This document shows, piece by piece, positions 35,577 through 45,991 of a stretch of 55,511 nucleotides of DNA (positions are counted from its first letter, which is position 1; each line of letters begins with the position of its first letter). The notes beneath the pieces are model-generated. The model was not told where the DNA came from and did no database searches. It saw only the letters and a program-made list of their open reading frames with translations. The DNA comes from Xanthoparmelia taractica (lineage: Eukaryota; Ascomycota; Lecanoromycetes; Lecanorales; Parmeliaceae): the NCBI GenBank assembly GCA_033085395.1, contig JANQBS010000255.1:1-55511 (forward strand), read 5' to 3'. The position numbers and the translations under genes were made by a program.

Positions 35577-37468
35577 ATGGCCGATGACCTTGAAGAGGGA
35601 GAAGATGAACGAACAATCGAACTTGCGTCACTTGCGGCTATCTACCCCGAGTTGCTGATAGATGCCTCTGGCTCAGATCCTTTTTCTGCGAACATCTCAA
35701 TCCAAGTCGAACCTCTTGAGCCTTTATCGATACGGTTCCCATCCGCTGATGGCGCACCCCTAGTCGTGCCCCCTGGCCTTCCACGCTCAACTATCGAAGG
35801 GATATCCCAGTTGGAGATTGGAGGAAATGGAGTTATTCCCCGTACAGGGGAAGATGTTTCCCAGCTATCACACCTACCACCGCTGAATCTACGACTGTAT
35901 CTACCGGAAGGATATCCGGCTGAGAAGCCGCCAGTGTTCCATCTTACATCGCAGTATTCATGGCTTCCGGAACAAAAGTTGGAAGAGCTTAGAGAGGCTG
36001 GTCGCACACTTTGGGAGGAGCTGGGCAGAGACCAAGTGGTCTTCTCGTACATCGACCATCTGCGGGAGGCCGCCGAGAGGGGGTTCGATATGGTTCAGGC
36101 TGAAGACCAAGTGCTAGAAATCTCGCCTGATCTCAAAGTTGCTCTTCTCGACTTCGACCTGCAAGCCAAGCGGGCAAAATTTGAGCGAGAAACTTTTGAG
36201 TGTGGCATCTGTCTAGGTAGGTCATGTGGATTGGATCTACCAGATGATTGACTGACAACTTGGGGTCAGATGCTAAGAAAGGAACCATTTGTCACCGCCT
36301 GCTACTCTGCGGGCATGTCTTCTGCGTACCCTGTCTCCAAGACTACTATAACGCCTGCATCACTGAAGGGGATATCGGAAGCGTCAAGTGTACAGCACCT
36401 GACTGTGGCAAGGAACCCAAAGTAGGCTTGGGAGCCGTGAAAAAAGGACCAAAGGACAGGACGCTTGAGCCGAGCGAGCTTTTAGGGATACCATTAGAGC
36501 AGGATACGGTCCAACGTTATATCAAATTGAAGAGGAAGAAGCGCCTTGAATCTGATAGGTCTACGGTCTACTGCCCTCGCCAATGGTGCCAAGGACCGGC
36601 TCGTACTAGCAAAAGCAAGTCCTATCCGGAGGATGAAATCGAAGAGACAAAAGAGACAGTGGAGCCTCAGAACTATGACCGCAATGACCCCCAAGAGAAA
36701 CTACCCCCACCGGCCGAACGCCTCGCAATTTGTGAGGACTGTAATTTTGCTTTTTGCAAAGTCTGCAAAGCAAGCTGGCACGGCGAATACTTCACCTGCT
36801 TCCCACGCTCACAATTCGAACTGACAGTCGAGGAAAGGGCTTCCGAAGACTATATGAAGCTACACACGCAACCGTGTCCCACGTGCGATGCCCGAGCCCA
36901 GAAGACGCATGGATGCAACCATATGATCTGTTTCAAATGCGATACCCACTTCTGCTATCTATGCGGGGCCTATCTCGACAGGGGGAACCCATACGAACAT
37001 TACAACACTGTGAAGAGCAGCTGCTACATGCGCTTGTGGGAATTGGAAGGAGGCGATGACGGAGAATTTGGCCAAGGATTCGAAGGTGGGGCTGGTGGGG
37101 CGGATAGGTTACCTTTGGATTTCGATTTCGCAGATGACGAGGATGACAATGCCGCTCCTGTGCCAGCTGCTGCACCACCTGCACCGCCTGGGCACGCCAG
37201 GCCTCAAGCCTTTGTTCTCGCCAATCGACCTGCTCGAGATGGCGAGATAGGTCTCCAACAGTTCTTACGAATGGCCCGCGAGGACCAAGAGGATGAGTAA
37301 GTGCATATTTCCGAGCAGTCTTTTGCTTGTTACGACTCGTCCCAAGATGGCGTAAGATATGAGTCGCTGGGGATGGTCCAAGGAAATCATGCTGACTCTG
37401 GATTGTGCAGGTGGGATAGTGATGACCTTTCTAACATCTCAGACGACGACTGGGACGATGATGCGTAG
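35577..37468 (+). CDS. ITT1: RWD-RBR E3 ubiquitin ligase (RNF14/ITT1 type), 3 exons
   Basis: RING-between-RING ligase; yeast Itt1 acts on translation-termination factors and human RNF14 in ribosome-linked quality control. Exons 35577-36216, 36270-37296 and 37411-37468 give 574 residues. Residues ~1-165 form an RWD domain (IELASLAAIYPELL, YLPEGYPAEKPPVF). RING1 begins ECGICL, with LLCGHVFCVPCLQDYYNACI. The IBR includes CEDCNFAFCKVCKASWHG. RING2 is CPTCDARAQKTHGCNHMICF, whose Cys in GCNHM is the expected thioester-forming residue, then CYLCGAYLD. The C-terminus is acidic (DDLSNISDDDWDDDA), encoded by a small last exon. ATG 35577 was chosen because the RWD domain starts directly after it; an upstream in-frame ATG exists at 35499. 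Confidence 0.93.
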
Positions 37469-37520
37469 CCGCTTTTGGAGAGCAGTTTGATGATGCATTC
37501 GCTTTGCGGCTTGATTCATT

Positions 37521-37528
37521 TGTACATA
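37521..37528 (+). promoter_or_regulatory. Candidate Puf3-type site in 3' UTR
   Basis: TGTACATA (UGUANAUA in RNA) lies 53 nt after the RBR ligase stop, in the likely 3' UTR. It matches the Puf3 recognition element. Such an 8-mer is expected about three times per strand in 55 kb by chance. Confidence 0.25.
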
Positions 37529-37860
37529 TCCTGCATAGCGAAGAGGTACCCAAACGACTCATCCTTAATCTCAAAAGACTCTCGTGCATGACCTTGTGAA
37601 GCTTATGCAAGATTTCAACAGCAAGCTAAAAATACAGGGATCGCTAATGGACGAACCCGCTCCTAGCCTCAAAATACACAGCGGCATTTTCCACAAATTT
37701 CGCAAGAAGAAGACACCGTCCAGCTGCAGCATCCCAAAGCTACATTTCGTACCTCATTACGCATGTAATAGCAAAGACAACAAGGAATCAGAACACCCCC
37801 ACAAGCGTCCTGTGAGCTATCCTGACATGGCTGTGGGAACTTTGGAAGATGATGTGGCAT

Positions 37861-38105
37861 TCATGACGGACTCTCCTTCTCTAGCCAAATGTTAGAATCT
37901 GCTTAGCTTGTCCTTATCGAGGAGTGGAGTGGCAGTGGTGGACAGGAGAGATAGAGAGAGAGAGATTGTACGTACCGTCAGAAGGCGCCGGCTTCTTCGA
38001 AGTATCCCGGTTCAAATAGTAGTTCAGGAGTATCACCACGACTCCGTATGCGAGGACACCTGCTCCTACTATGCCTTGGCCTTCTTCGGTAAGGGGTCCG
38101 GACAT
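37861..38105 (-). CDS. Small single-pass membrane protein (55 aa), 2 exons
   Basis: Exon 38105-37976 encodes MSGPLTEEGQGIVGAGVLAY and a hydrophobic helix continuing through VVVILLNYYLNRD. A GTACGT donor and an acceptor after a GCTAAG branch site join it in phase to exon 37898-37861 (SNIWLEKESPS, stop). The 77-nt intron contains a GA/CT microsatellite (37950-37967). One membrane span near residues 13-31 with a short charged tail is typical of small subunits of ER or mitochondrial membrane complexes. I do not recognise the family. It ends convergently with the RBR ligase gene. Confidence 0.6.
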
Positions 38106-39009
38106 TGGGGAGGGGTATGGGGGGGTGGGGTCTTATGTGGGGATGGATAGAGAATAAGATATTTTGCAACTCTTTGGGTGAGTTGAGTTTGTAGAATCAT
38201 TACTGAAGTTAGTACAAAGAGCGAAAATACAAAGGAAGCGCCTATTTATACTCATGCGAGTATGACAGCTGATCTCGAGTCATGGTGTGTCTCAAAGCAC
38301 GTTTCAAGGCCAGCGGCCTGGTCACAAGGCAGCGCAGCGGTAATGTCAGTTTGCTAGGCGTGCAGCTCGATCATTCGTCGAGGATTCACGCATACATAAA
38401 ATACCCGCCTGGATTGCTCACGGCGCTAGCGGTGATGAGACTGCGTTTCGGTTTCAGGCGTTGAGGACGTAGCGCGTGCGATAGCCTGAGAGGCCATTTC
38501 AGTACTTCTGAAAGAAGCTTGCTCGGCTATGGGCATCGCGGGTTTGTGAAGTGTGGCATTTGGTAGGTAGATATGAGATGTTTTGTAAAGTGCTCTCATT
38601 GGCTTTGAGGCTTCGAAGACTACGAGAGCGAGATAGTCCACTATGATGCGGTTGGCAAGGTCTCGGACGGTCAGCTGCTAGCGAAGATGCCTGCTCAAGA
38701 TCAACGCCAAACAGAGGGATGATAAGGCAGTTGGTGTACTTGTAGATAACGTGCCGCATCATGTTAGCCAGGGAGGATGGGTGTTCTGGACTGGCGGGGG
38801 CCCTCGGGGCTTTAAAGGAAAGTAAAGACAAGCGCGCGGCAAGTGGTGGCTTGTGCTGTTGTGCATATACTCTCCCAACGACATACTGGGCATTGCTTTT
38901 TGTTTGTCAACAAGACCCAGTCGCTCCTTGCTCTTTGCGCTTGCTAGCACTTTTTCTTTCTTTTTTGGGTAGGTTCCATTCATAATATAGAGGAATGGAT
39001 TGACCAGCA
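38106..39009. other. Divergent intergenic stretch
   Basis: Upstream of both the small membrane-protein gene and the GAR-domain gene. Only short, unconvincing ORFs. No motif stands out. Confidence 0.4.
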
Positions 39010-42000
39010 ATGGACCCTATCACTCTAAGCCCCACCCACCACTTCCCCACGCAGTCGCGACTTGCTGCATCGCCCTCACCATTACGCTCCCCAACTCGAC
39101 GGCAACATTCCACACACCAGGACTTCAAGCATTTGCTCTCCGAGTTATCGCCTTCTTCTACGCTTGAGGCGCTACAGGCCAATGACCCTCTGCGACCGGG
39201 AGATAACGCCAGCAAGAGCTTCATACAAGAAAGCGTTGCGTCTGCATCTACATCAGAAAAAGCATGGGGAATCAAGGCTGCCCTGGCGGGCAAGAAGGTA
39301 CAGGAATGGTACGCAGAGGTTGGGGCTTGGATATGGCCTGGCTTTAATCATCCGCCGTTAGAGGAATCAGCAAATAGAAGGGCTCAACACCACCAAGAAA
39401 GTAGTACCGACAGGGGCTCATCGTTAGAAGCTATAACACCTAGGGGCAGTAATCTCGTTGGAAAGCGGGCTATGGGCGCTCTTTCTTCGAAGCTGGTTCA
39501 AGATTACGAAGAGCGCATTCAGACGATCAGAGATGATATGGAGACACTAGAGATAGAAGATCTGAAGGACTACGTGCGGAATGCTCATTGGAAGGTGGGG
39601 TCAAGGCGATCCTCTTTTCGCGAGCCACAAGCAAGTTTTGGGCTTGCGACAGACTATGACCGCCTTGATGACTTCACCGCCGTCATCACTGCCACCATCG
39701 TCCAGGCGTTGCCTACTATCTCGCGCCTGGAAACTCTGCTTAATACGTGGTCCACACGATTACTAGTCCTGCGACAAGTTCCCTCTTTCCTGACCGATTT
39801 GGATTCCGGCCGGGAGTCTATGGTCTCAGCGTCTATCGCGATCGGTGCTCACGATGCCCAACACCACAGGCGGAGACCGGACTTCTCGTGGAAAGCTTTC
39901 TCGGACATTCGAGCTGTTCTGCAAGATCAGATCGCGGAGCTGGGCCGAAAGCTGGACAGAATGCTTGATCTTTTAGAAGGCAGCATAGACACTTTGCCGG
40001 ATGCCTGGATTGATGGCTTGGATAACATTGAAAGTGAATATAGTGCTTGGGTCGTGAAGGCTGAGAGGGTGGCCATGAACAGGGAACTGAGGAATGAAAG
40101 GCTAGAGAAGGATTATACACAGGATCGCACAGATGAGCTTTTGGATTTGGATGGGCCGCGAGATCTTCGGCATACGACATCGGATGTGGAAACGAGTGCA
40201 CAATCCAATGGGCTCAGACGGCGAGCTGACAGTGACTTTGATTTGACACAGCGTAATCCAATAGAGACTCTGAAGACCGAGAACGCAGTCACAGAATCTT
40301 CCACCGAAAGCTCTACTAAATCATTCAGTCTTGAGCCAGTTCCGTCGAGAGACGCATTGCTTGAACAACTTAGAGCTCAGTTGCGAGGGTCAGCGATAGA
40401 CAGTGTCGATGGCCAAACGTTAGGCCAACTTTCTAACAGGCCAAAGACGCCTTTGTTGCCCGTTAGAACAAGTCACAGACCTCCTCCTTTGATGCTTGCG
40501 GGCTCAAAAGCAAATATAGAGAGCCCAGACTCTCCAGACGCTGCGTCCGATACCTCCAGCTCGGGATTTTCGGCTTCGAATTATTCCTCTAACAAGTCAA
40601 GTCCTGAAATACAAAGCGCAGTACTCGCCGAGTACATAGGGACTCCTGTCAGGTTTACAAGCCCTATGTCATTAAACAAAGAGCCCTTGACATCAGCAGA
40701 GATTGCCTTTCGCAGGCTGGGTCCACCAGCCGAGGGTGATGGGCCCAGGATTCAACCGAGCGGCGTACCATCAGACTTTGGCTTAAAAAATGAACGGCGT
40801 AATAAAGGCTTAGGGCATTTTAGAGCCAGAAGTGCTTCACTTCAGTCCTTTGAACCCGTCCCAAAACACGAGATTCGAAGAATTCAAGTACGACGAAGTG
40901 GGAGTTACTCTTCTGCACTTTCGCTGTCGGACCCAGAATATGGCCTGGCGCAACCGAGCAGACTGCCACCCTCTTTTGCTGGGCAACATGGAGAGCTGCA
41001 GGCTTTACGTGTTACGAGACCTCTTCCAGCCACTGGAGAGACAAAGGATGAGCAATCGTCGATACCGGCACAGAACAAAGATCCGAGACATGCCAAGCCC
41101 AAACAACAATCTCTGTACCATTCACCGCCACCGGTTCCCGTTCAGCCATCAACGTCGGCACAAAACTCAGTTCGGGAGTCCCGCCCGCCTAGACAACAAC
41201 TCCCCTACCATTCACCGCCTGCTATACCCCCTAGCTCTGCTCACCCGGCGCAAAGTTTGGATCAGGAGCTCGACATGGCCGAGCACCGACTTCCATACCA
41301 TTCGCCCCCACCTGTTCTTCCAAGGTCTGCCCATAGATTCGAACAAGTATCTGATCTAAGTCCTGGGTCTACGCCTGTAAAGATACGTCAGATTAAGACG
41401 AACGATCTCACTGGCGGCCACCCTCCTGGGCCTGTTGAGACACCGCGAACAGCAATAGGTCCATCCCTAAAGAATTTAGACGATCAGCTCGAAGAACGTA
41501 TCAGCTCGATACTGACCGAGTTACCAACGCAAATTCGCCTGAGGTCTGGGCCCGAGCCCGACGCTCCCGAAGTCACGCGCTTCAATTCTCCTTCAGATGT
41601 TAGAAAGCCGAAAGTCCGGTCGCCCGCTTGGCGATTGAAGAGAAGACAGACGTCGAACCCACTACCTTCCATGACGCTAGCACCTGCGCAGCCAAAGAGC
41701 ACCCAATCACGATCGCCGACTACCGAGCCAGCCATAAAGCTCTATCATCTGCATCAGCCCGGCAAGACCGCTCCTATCAAACTCTTCGTGCGTCTGGTCG
41801 GTGAAGGAGGTGAACGCGTCATGGTGCGCATCGGAGGCGGCTGGGCTGACCTGGGCGAGTATCTACGGGAGTACGCAGGCCATCATGGTCGACGATCGGT
41901 CTCGGACAGCCCGTTTGACATTACAGGGCTTCCGTCATCCCCAGTGACGAACAACCCATCGCCCCGCAGCAGATCGGGGAGTAGACCGATCTCTCCCCCA

Positions 42001-42348
42001 TCGGCAATGAAGCAAAGTCCAGCCAACCGCCTCGCAAGGCAGCAGACCTCCCCGGCCATCTTCACTGGCCCCCACACGCCGCAATCAGATCCTTCGACGC
42101 GCAACTCTCCGCGCTTGTCATGGGTAGGTGGTACGGATGACGTTTCGCCGTCTCTAGGTCTCGCAGGGCCGACGACTAAGAAGGTGGACATTTCGCCTAG
42201 GAAGCAGGCATGGGTGGATGAAATGATGGAGCGTGCGCGAATCGGCGGTGGCGGCGAAAAGAAAGGCGGTGGGGAGAGCGTAGTGGGGGAGTTGGGCAAG
42301 GTGGGCCGGACGCGGAGGGTGTTTTTCAAAAGCAGGAAAGAGGCGTGA
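39010..42348 (+). CDS. GAR (Gas2-related) domain protein, intronless, 1112 aa
   Basis: The C-terminal GAR domain (residues ~905-962) is recognised by IKLYHLHQPGKTAPIKLFVR and VMVRIGGGWADLGEYLREY. GAR domains bind microtubules in Gas2 and spectraplakin proteins. Residues ~155-370 are predicted helical (YEERIQTIRDDMETLEIEDL, FSDIRAVLQDQIAELGRKLD) and may form spectrin-like bundles. The rest is Ser/Pro-rich and disordered, with three close repeats of a YHSPPP/YHSPPA motif near residues 700-780. The basic C-terminus (KVGRTRRVFFKSRKEA) may add microtubule affinity. A 3.3-kb single exon is unusual beside its intron-rich neighbours. Likely a cytoskeletal linker; the cellular role in fungi is not established from this sequence. 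Confidence 0.85.
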   Translation: MDPITLSPTHHFPTQSRLAASPSPLRSPTRRQHSTHQDFKHLLSELSPSSTLEALQANDPLRPGDNASKSFIQESVASASTSEKAWGIKAALAGKKVQEWYAEVGAWIWPGFNHPPLEESANRRAQHHQESSTDRGSSLEAITPRGSNLVGKRAMGALSSKLVQDYEERIQTIRDDMETLEIEDLKDYVRNAHWKVGSRRSSFREPQASFGLATDYDRLDDFTAVITATIVQALPTISRLETLLNTWSTRLLVLRQVPSFLTDLDSGRESMVSASIAIGAHDAQHHRRRPDFSWKAFSDIRAVLQDQIAELGRKLDRMLDLLEGSIDTLPDAWIDGLDNIESEYSAWVVKAERVAMNRELRNERLEKDYTQDRTDELLDLDGPRDLRHTTSDVETSAQSNGLRRRADSDFDLTQRNPIETLKTENAVTESSTESSTKSFSLEPVPSRDALLEQLRAQLRGSAIDSVDGQTLGQLSNRPKTPLLPVRTSHRPPPLMLAGSKANIESPDSPDAASDTSSSGFSASNYSSNKSSPEIQSAVLAEYIGTPVRFTSPMSLNKEPLTSAEIAFRRLGPPAEGDGPRIQPSGVPSDFGLKNERRNKGLGHFRARSASLQSFEPVPKHEIRRIQVRRSGSYSSALSLSDPEYGLAQPSRLPPSFAGQHGELQALRVTRPLPATGETKDEQSSIPAQNKDPRHAKPKQQSLYHSPPPVPVQPSTSAQNSVRESRPPRQQLPYHSPPAIPPSSAHPAQSLDQELDMAEHRLPYHSPPPVLPRSAHRFEQVSDLSPGSTPVKIRQIKTNDLTGGHPPGPVETPRTAIGPSLKNLDDQLEERISSILTELPTQIRLRSGPEPDAPEVTRFNSPSDVRKPKVRSPAWRLKRRQTSNPLPSMTLAPAQPKSTQSRSPTTEPAIKLYHLHQPGKTAPIKLFVRLVGEGGERVMVRIGGGWADLGEYLREYAGHHGRRSVSDSPFDITGLPSSPVTNNPSPRSRSGSRPISPPSAMKQSPANRLARQQTSPAIFTGPHTPQSDPSTRNSPRLSWVGGTDDVSPSLGLAGPTTKKVDISPRKQAWVDEMMERARIGGGGEKKGGGESVVGELGKVGRTRRVFFKSRKEA

Positions 42349-43484
42349 GAGAGAGAGAGAGGCTGTCAATCTCGATGTGAGTGAGTGCCTCTGTTAATCG
42401 CCCAGGGATCCATATTGGGGGAAGTAATGACCGCAGTGCAAAGCGTCTTGCGTAGAGCGTCCCCTTTTCCTTTTCTTTTTCTTTTTCCTTTTACCGGCGT
42501 TTGGTTTGGAAGAGGTCAGGTTACGATTGCTGCGCATTGATACCCACGGTACGGTATGGTACGCTTGGACATAAAACTTTGTCTGCAAAGGCCATGCCCT
42601 TCCTTACCTTATCCAACTCACCATTACGATTACGAGCAACGAATAGATAGGATAATCAAAATGTTTAATCTCCTCCCAGCACAGCAGCGTGAGGGACATT
42701 TGGTTTTTTTTACCTAAATGCTGTTATCCATTCAGATATGGTGCCAGTACCAGTGGTGTCCTTGCGCTTCTTTTTCCCCCTTCTTCTTCTCAAACAACAA
42801 GTAAGTAAGTACGTAATGTGAGTAGCGGCTACAAGACGGACACGGTTGTTGTTCATTGATTTTGCATTTGGGTTCGTTGCTGCGAGGCGTAGTCGAGGTA
42901 TGGACGCCACTGTCTGTTCTCCTGTATCTTTAAGGTAAGTGGTGGCCCACTGGTGGGCTGTTTGGTGTTTGAGTACAGCCCATCTCATCTCATCTTATTC
43001 TCATCTTACCTCATCTCATCTCTCCTCCTTTCCTCGCCCGCTCTTCCCGCCATCTTATGTAGCATCCATCCATTCAATTATTATAAACCTATACCTTACC
43101 TATACCTATACCCATCCTTTTGTCTTCTCCGGCGCTACCTTTCCGAAATCCGTCCCGTGCTTTTCCTTCCCCTTCCCCTGTCCTATCCTGTCCTGTCCTA
43201 TCAAATATTCGTGCCTGATTTTTTTCTGAATGCCCTCCCTCCCTACAGCTATAGCAACAGTTCGTAAAAGCCTTTAAGGATTTTGACGGTTGCCGCCCTT
43301 CCTTTTTTACCACTCTTCATACCAAGCTAGCATTAGTCTCCTTACTAGCTGTAATCTTTCATGCCAGTCCAATACTTGGGGTAAATTTGCAATGGTACAT
43401 CTATGGTAATTGATGTGGTCTCCTTACCACTTTCTGGAAATTTAATAGGATTTATCGAAAACATTCCGTCGTGATCAGCGATGC
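42349..43484. other. Intergenic with pyrimidine-rich promoter
   Basis: After the GAR gene, a GAGAGA run at 42348-42360. From 42975 to 43250 the plus strand is C/T-rich with repeated CATCT units (42978-43022), a typical leader/promoter of the following kinase gene. No gene. Confidence 0.5.
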
Positions 43485-44869
43485 ATGTCTGTAGGCTTCT
43501 CGTTGCGACAGCAATGTCGCAGTCACCCCTTCTTTGCCAACTTCTTCGGCCGAACCAAAGCCATGAGCACCCCTTCGCTCAGCTACCGGACACCAATCTA
43601 TCAATGGCAGGAGGATGTTGAAAACCTCGAGGCATACTGCTCAGGAGGCTACCATCCAATTCAGCTTGGCGACGACTTCTCCCAAGGTCGATATCGCGTC
43701 GTCCACAAATTGGGATATGGTTCGTTTTCTACCGTCTGGCTAGCGCGAGACTCTGCTGCGAAGAGATACGTATCTCTGAAAGTCATCGCAGCCGGATTTT
43801 CTGAGCGCAACTTGGAAGCGAAGGTACTGAACCATGTTCATCGGGACACTTCCCATCATCCAGGTCGCAGGTTTGTTTCGTCACTGCTTGACGAGTTTTC
43901 TGTGACTGGACCAAACGGTACGCACAGATGCCTCGTCGGTGAGGTTTTTGGTCCATCTGTCCTGGACGTAAAAGAATCCCATGAGTATGAGCTACTACCG
44001 CTCGGTATTGCGCGGAGAGTCACGGTCCAGTTAGCCATGGGTTTGGCCGCCATCCATTCCTGTGGGATCGTCCATGGAGGTAAGTTTACCGCTTCAGAAG
44101 TGCTTTGTGCTCACCCATGACTCACAGAGCACTGGATATTCACATGAAAAACATCGCATTCAAACTCCCCAACATTGACTCCTGGCCCGTGGAGAAAGTC
44201 TACGAGCACTGTGGGGTCCCGGAAACGCAGGAAATAATCCGATACGATGGCAAACCGCTTGGTCCAGAAGTACCACCTTACGCAGTATTTCCAACCATCT
44301 TCTATGAATCAGGGAATCTACCCCTTGGCGAAATATCAATCCTAGATTTCGGTGAAGCTTCATTCGCTACGGAACCGCGAACAAAATGGCACACGCCGAT
44401 CCTACTTCAAGCCCCAGAAGCGCTACTTGGCGAGCCCGTCGATCAATCAGCAGATATATGGGCATTCGCATGCACAGTCTTTGCACTATTCAATAATACA
44501 TCACTCTTTAGAGGCTATATGCCCAACAGCGATGAGGTGCTTTTAGAAATTATCGATGCGCTGGGACCGCCCCCGAAGCGATGGTGGGAGAAGTGGGAGC
44601 AGAGAGTGTACTACTTTGACGAAGACGGGACGAAGAAAACAGAGAATCTGACCGAGTCTTATAGGGAAGTGAAGCCGCTGGTGGCTAGGATCAGGAGCAT
44701 GAGGTCTAGACCACCAGCTGCGAGGGAAGCTGAGCAAGTCGATGAAGAGGAAGTGGCCGAGTTGCAAAGACTGCTGGAAGGGTGCTTGAGGTATGAGCCT
44801 GAGGAAAGGGCGACTGCCGAAGAGATTTTGAGGATGGACTGGATGAAGAGAATACGCGCAAGCCTCTAA
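43485..44869 (+). CDS. SRPK-like protein kinase, 2 exons
   Basis: Exons 43485-44079 and 44130-44869 give 444 residues. Kinase motifs: Gly-rich loop LGYGSFSTVWLARD, ATP lysine in YVSLKVI, metal-binding ISILDFGEASF, APE in QAPEALLGEPVDQSADIWAF, and a C-lobe end CLRYEPEERATAEEIL. The overall pattern (DDFSQGRYRVVHKLGYGSFS, WHTPILLQAPE) is that of SR-protein kinases of the fungal-expanded SRPK-like group, which phosphorylate splicing-related or unknown substrates. The only in-phase splice gives a catalytic loop HGALDIHMKN, with two extra residues compared with the usual HGDIHxxN. Residues 1-26 (Arg/Phe-rich) could be a mitochondrial presequence, or translation may start at the second ATG (MSTPSLSY). 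Confidence 0.87.
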
Positions 44870-45052
44870 CCGCCATCTCTTCTCACTCACAAACTCCTAT
44901 AGCACAATGTAGTCATCGGAAAAGAAAAAAAAAACCAAATCACAAGTCGTTCGGAGGCTCAACATCCACCTTGTTTCCCACAGTGTTGCTATAGGTCTTT
45001 TGTGTCAAAACAAAAAAGATGATCGAGAGTTATTGAGCCGAACCAGGCCGAG

Positions 45053-45110
45053 CAAGGAAGGAAAGAAGGAAGAAAGAAAGGAAGAGAGGAAGGAAGGAAG
45101 GAAGGAAGAA
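45053..45110. repeat. GAAG-type purine microsatellite
   Basis: Imperfect array of GAAG/GAAA units ending in a perfect GGAA run. Confidence 0.85.
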
Positions 45111-45156
45111 CGCGGGTGGATAGAGAGAGAGGAGCGAGGTTCTAGTGGCTCGAGGA

Positions 45157-45215
45157 GATGGATGGATGGATGAATGGATGAATGGATGGGGTGGATGAAT
45201 GAGTGAATGGGTTTG
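45157..45215. repeat. GGAT/GAAT tetranucleotide array
   Basis: GATGGATGGATGGATGAATG-like interrupted tetranucleotide repeat. Confidence 0.85.
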
Positions 45216-45991
45216 TATGAGGCTGTATGAGAGAGATGCTATGATTAATCGAGCGAACGGAAGAAGTTGTTCGATGACGAATCCAAAGGGCCTGAACAAA
45301 GGCCGAATTCAGTGGACGACATACATACTGAAAAATCCCAACACAGCTAATTAACTCCCGAAAGATGCAGCGCGTCATGCGACGGAGGAACTGCGGGGTA
45401 CCTTAGAGCTACAAGAAGCGCTTACAAGTTACACCTACACCTACATAAACCTACGGCTTAGACCAGAGCAGAGCAGAGCGTGCCAGCATCATTTCACACC
45501 TTTTACCCCCTTTCCGGCCGGCACCGCGGCTGCAAAGAAACCTACGGCACTCACGAGCAGATATATTGTGGATACTATGGTCGCTGGCTTAGGTAGGTAG
45601 GGAGGAAAGGAGGGGACTTTGGTTTTCTGGGTGTGGTATAGATGATGTGGGGGTGGATGGTGATGTGGAAAGGGGGCGGTGAGATGGGGGAGGGAAGGGG
45701 TTGCTTGGGGGGAGAAAGGAAGAGGGGAGAGGTGAGGAGCAGAAGAGAAAAGAGAAGAAGAGGGAAGAGAGGGGGGGTCGTAGGGGATAAGCTTGGGGGA
45801 AGGAAGGGGGTAAGGTAAGGGGGGCAAGGTGTGGTATTTGCTGGCTACGCGTGAGGGTTTTTCGATATGGGTAGTAGGGGCTTAGAAAGTGAATGCAAGA
45901 TCCATTGGATGCGGCGGAGGGTAGGCGCGATCAAGCGATTGGTATCTATCTGAGCGGATTCTGCAACCGGTAGAGAAAATCAAGAGGGGTA

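Larger units (their letters stand above)
44870..45991. other. Intergenic, satellite-rich
   Basis: Lies between the kinase stop and the HUS1 stop (convergent). Holds purine microsatellites and a C/T-rich (minus-strand) block at 45600-45840. A Pro-rich 112-residue minus-strand ORF at 45489-45827 is not accepted as a gene. Confidence 0.45.

Noticed and set aside
45489..45827. Pro-rich 112-residue minus-strand ORF ending in a hydrophobic segment (IVSTIYLLVSAVGFFAAAVP).
   Set aside because: Most of it is a low-complexity C/T tract, and the hydrophobic end lacks its own ATG. It might be a 3' exon of a small gene, but no 5' exon could be found.
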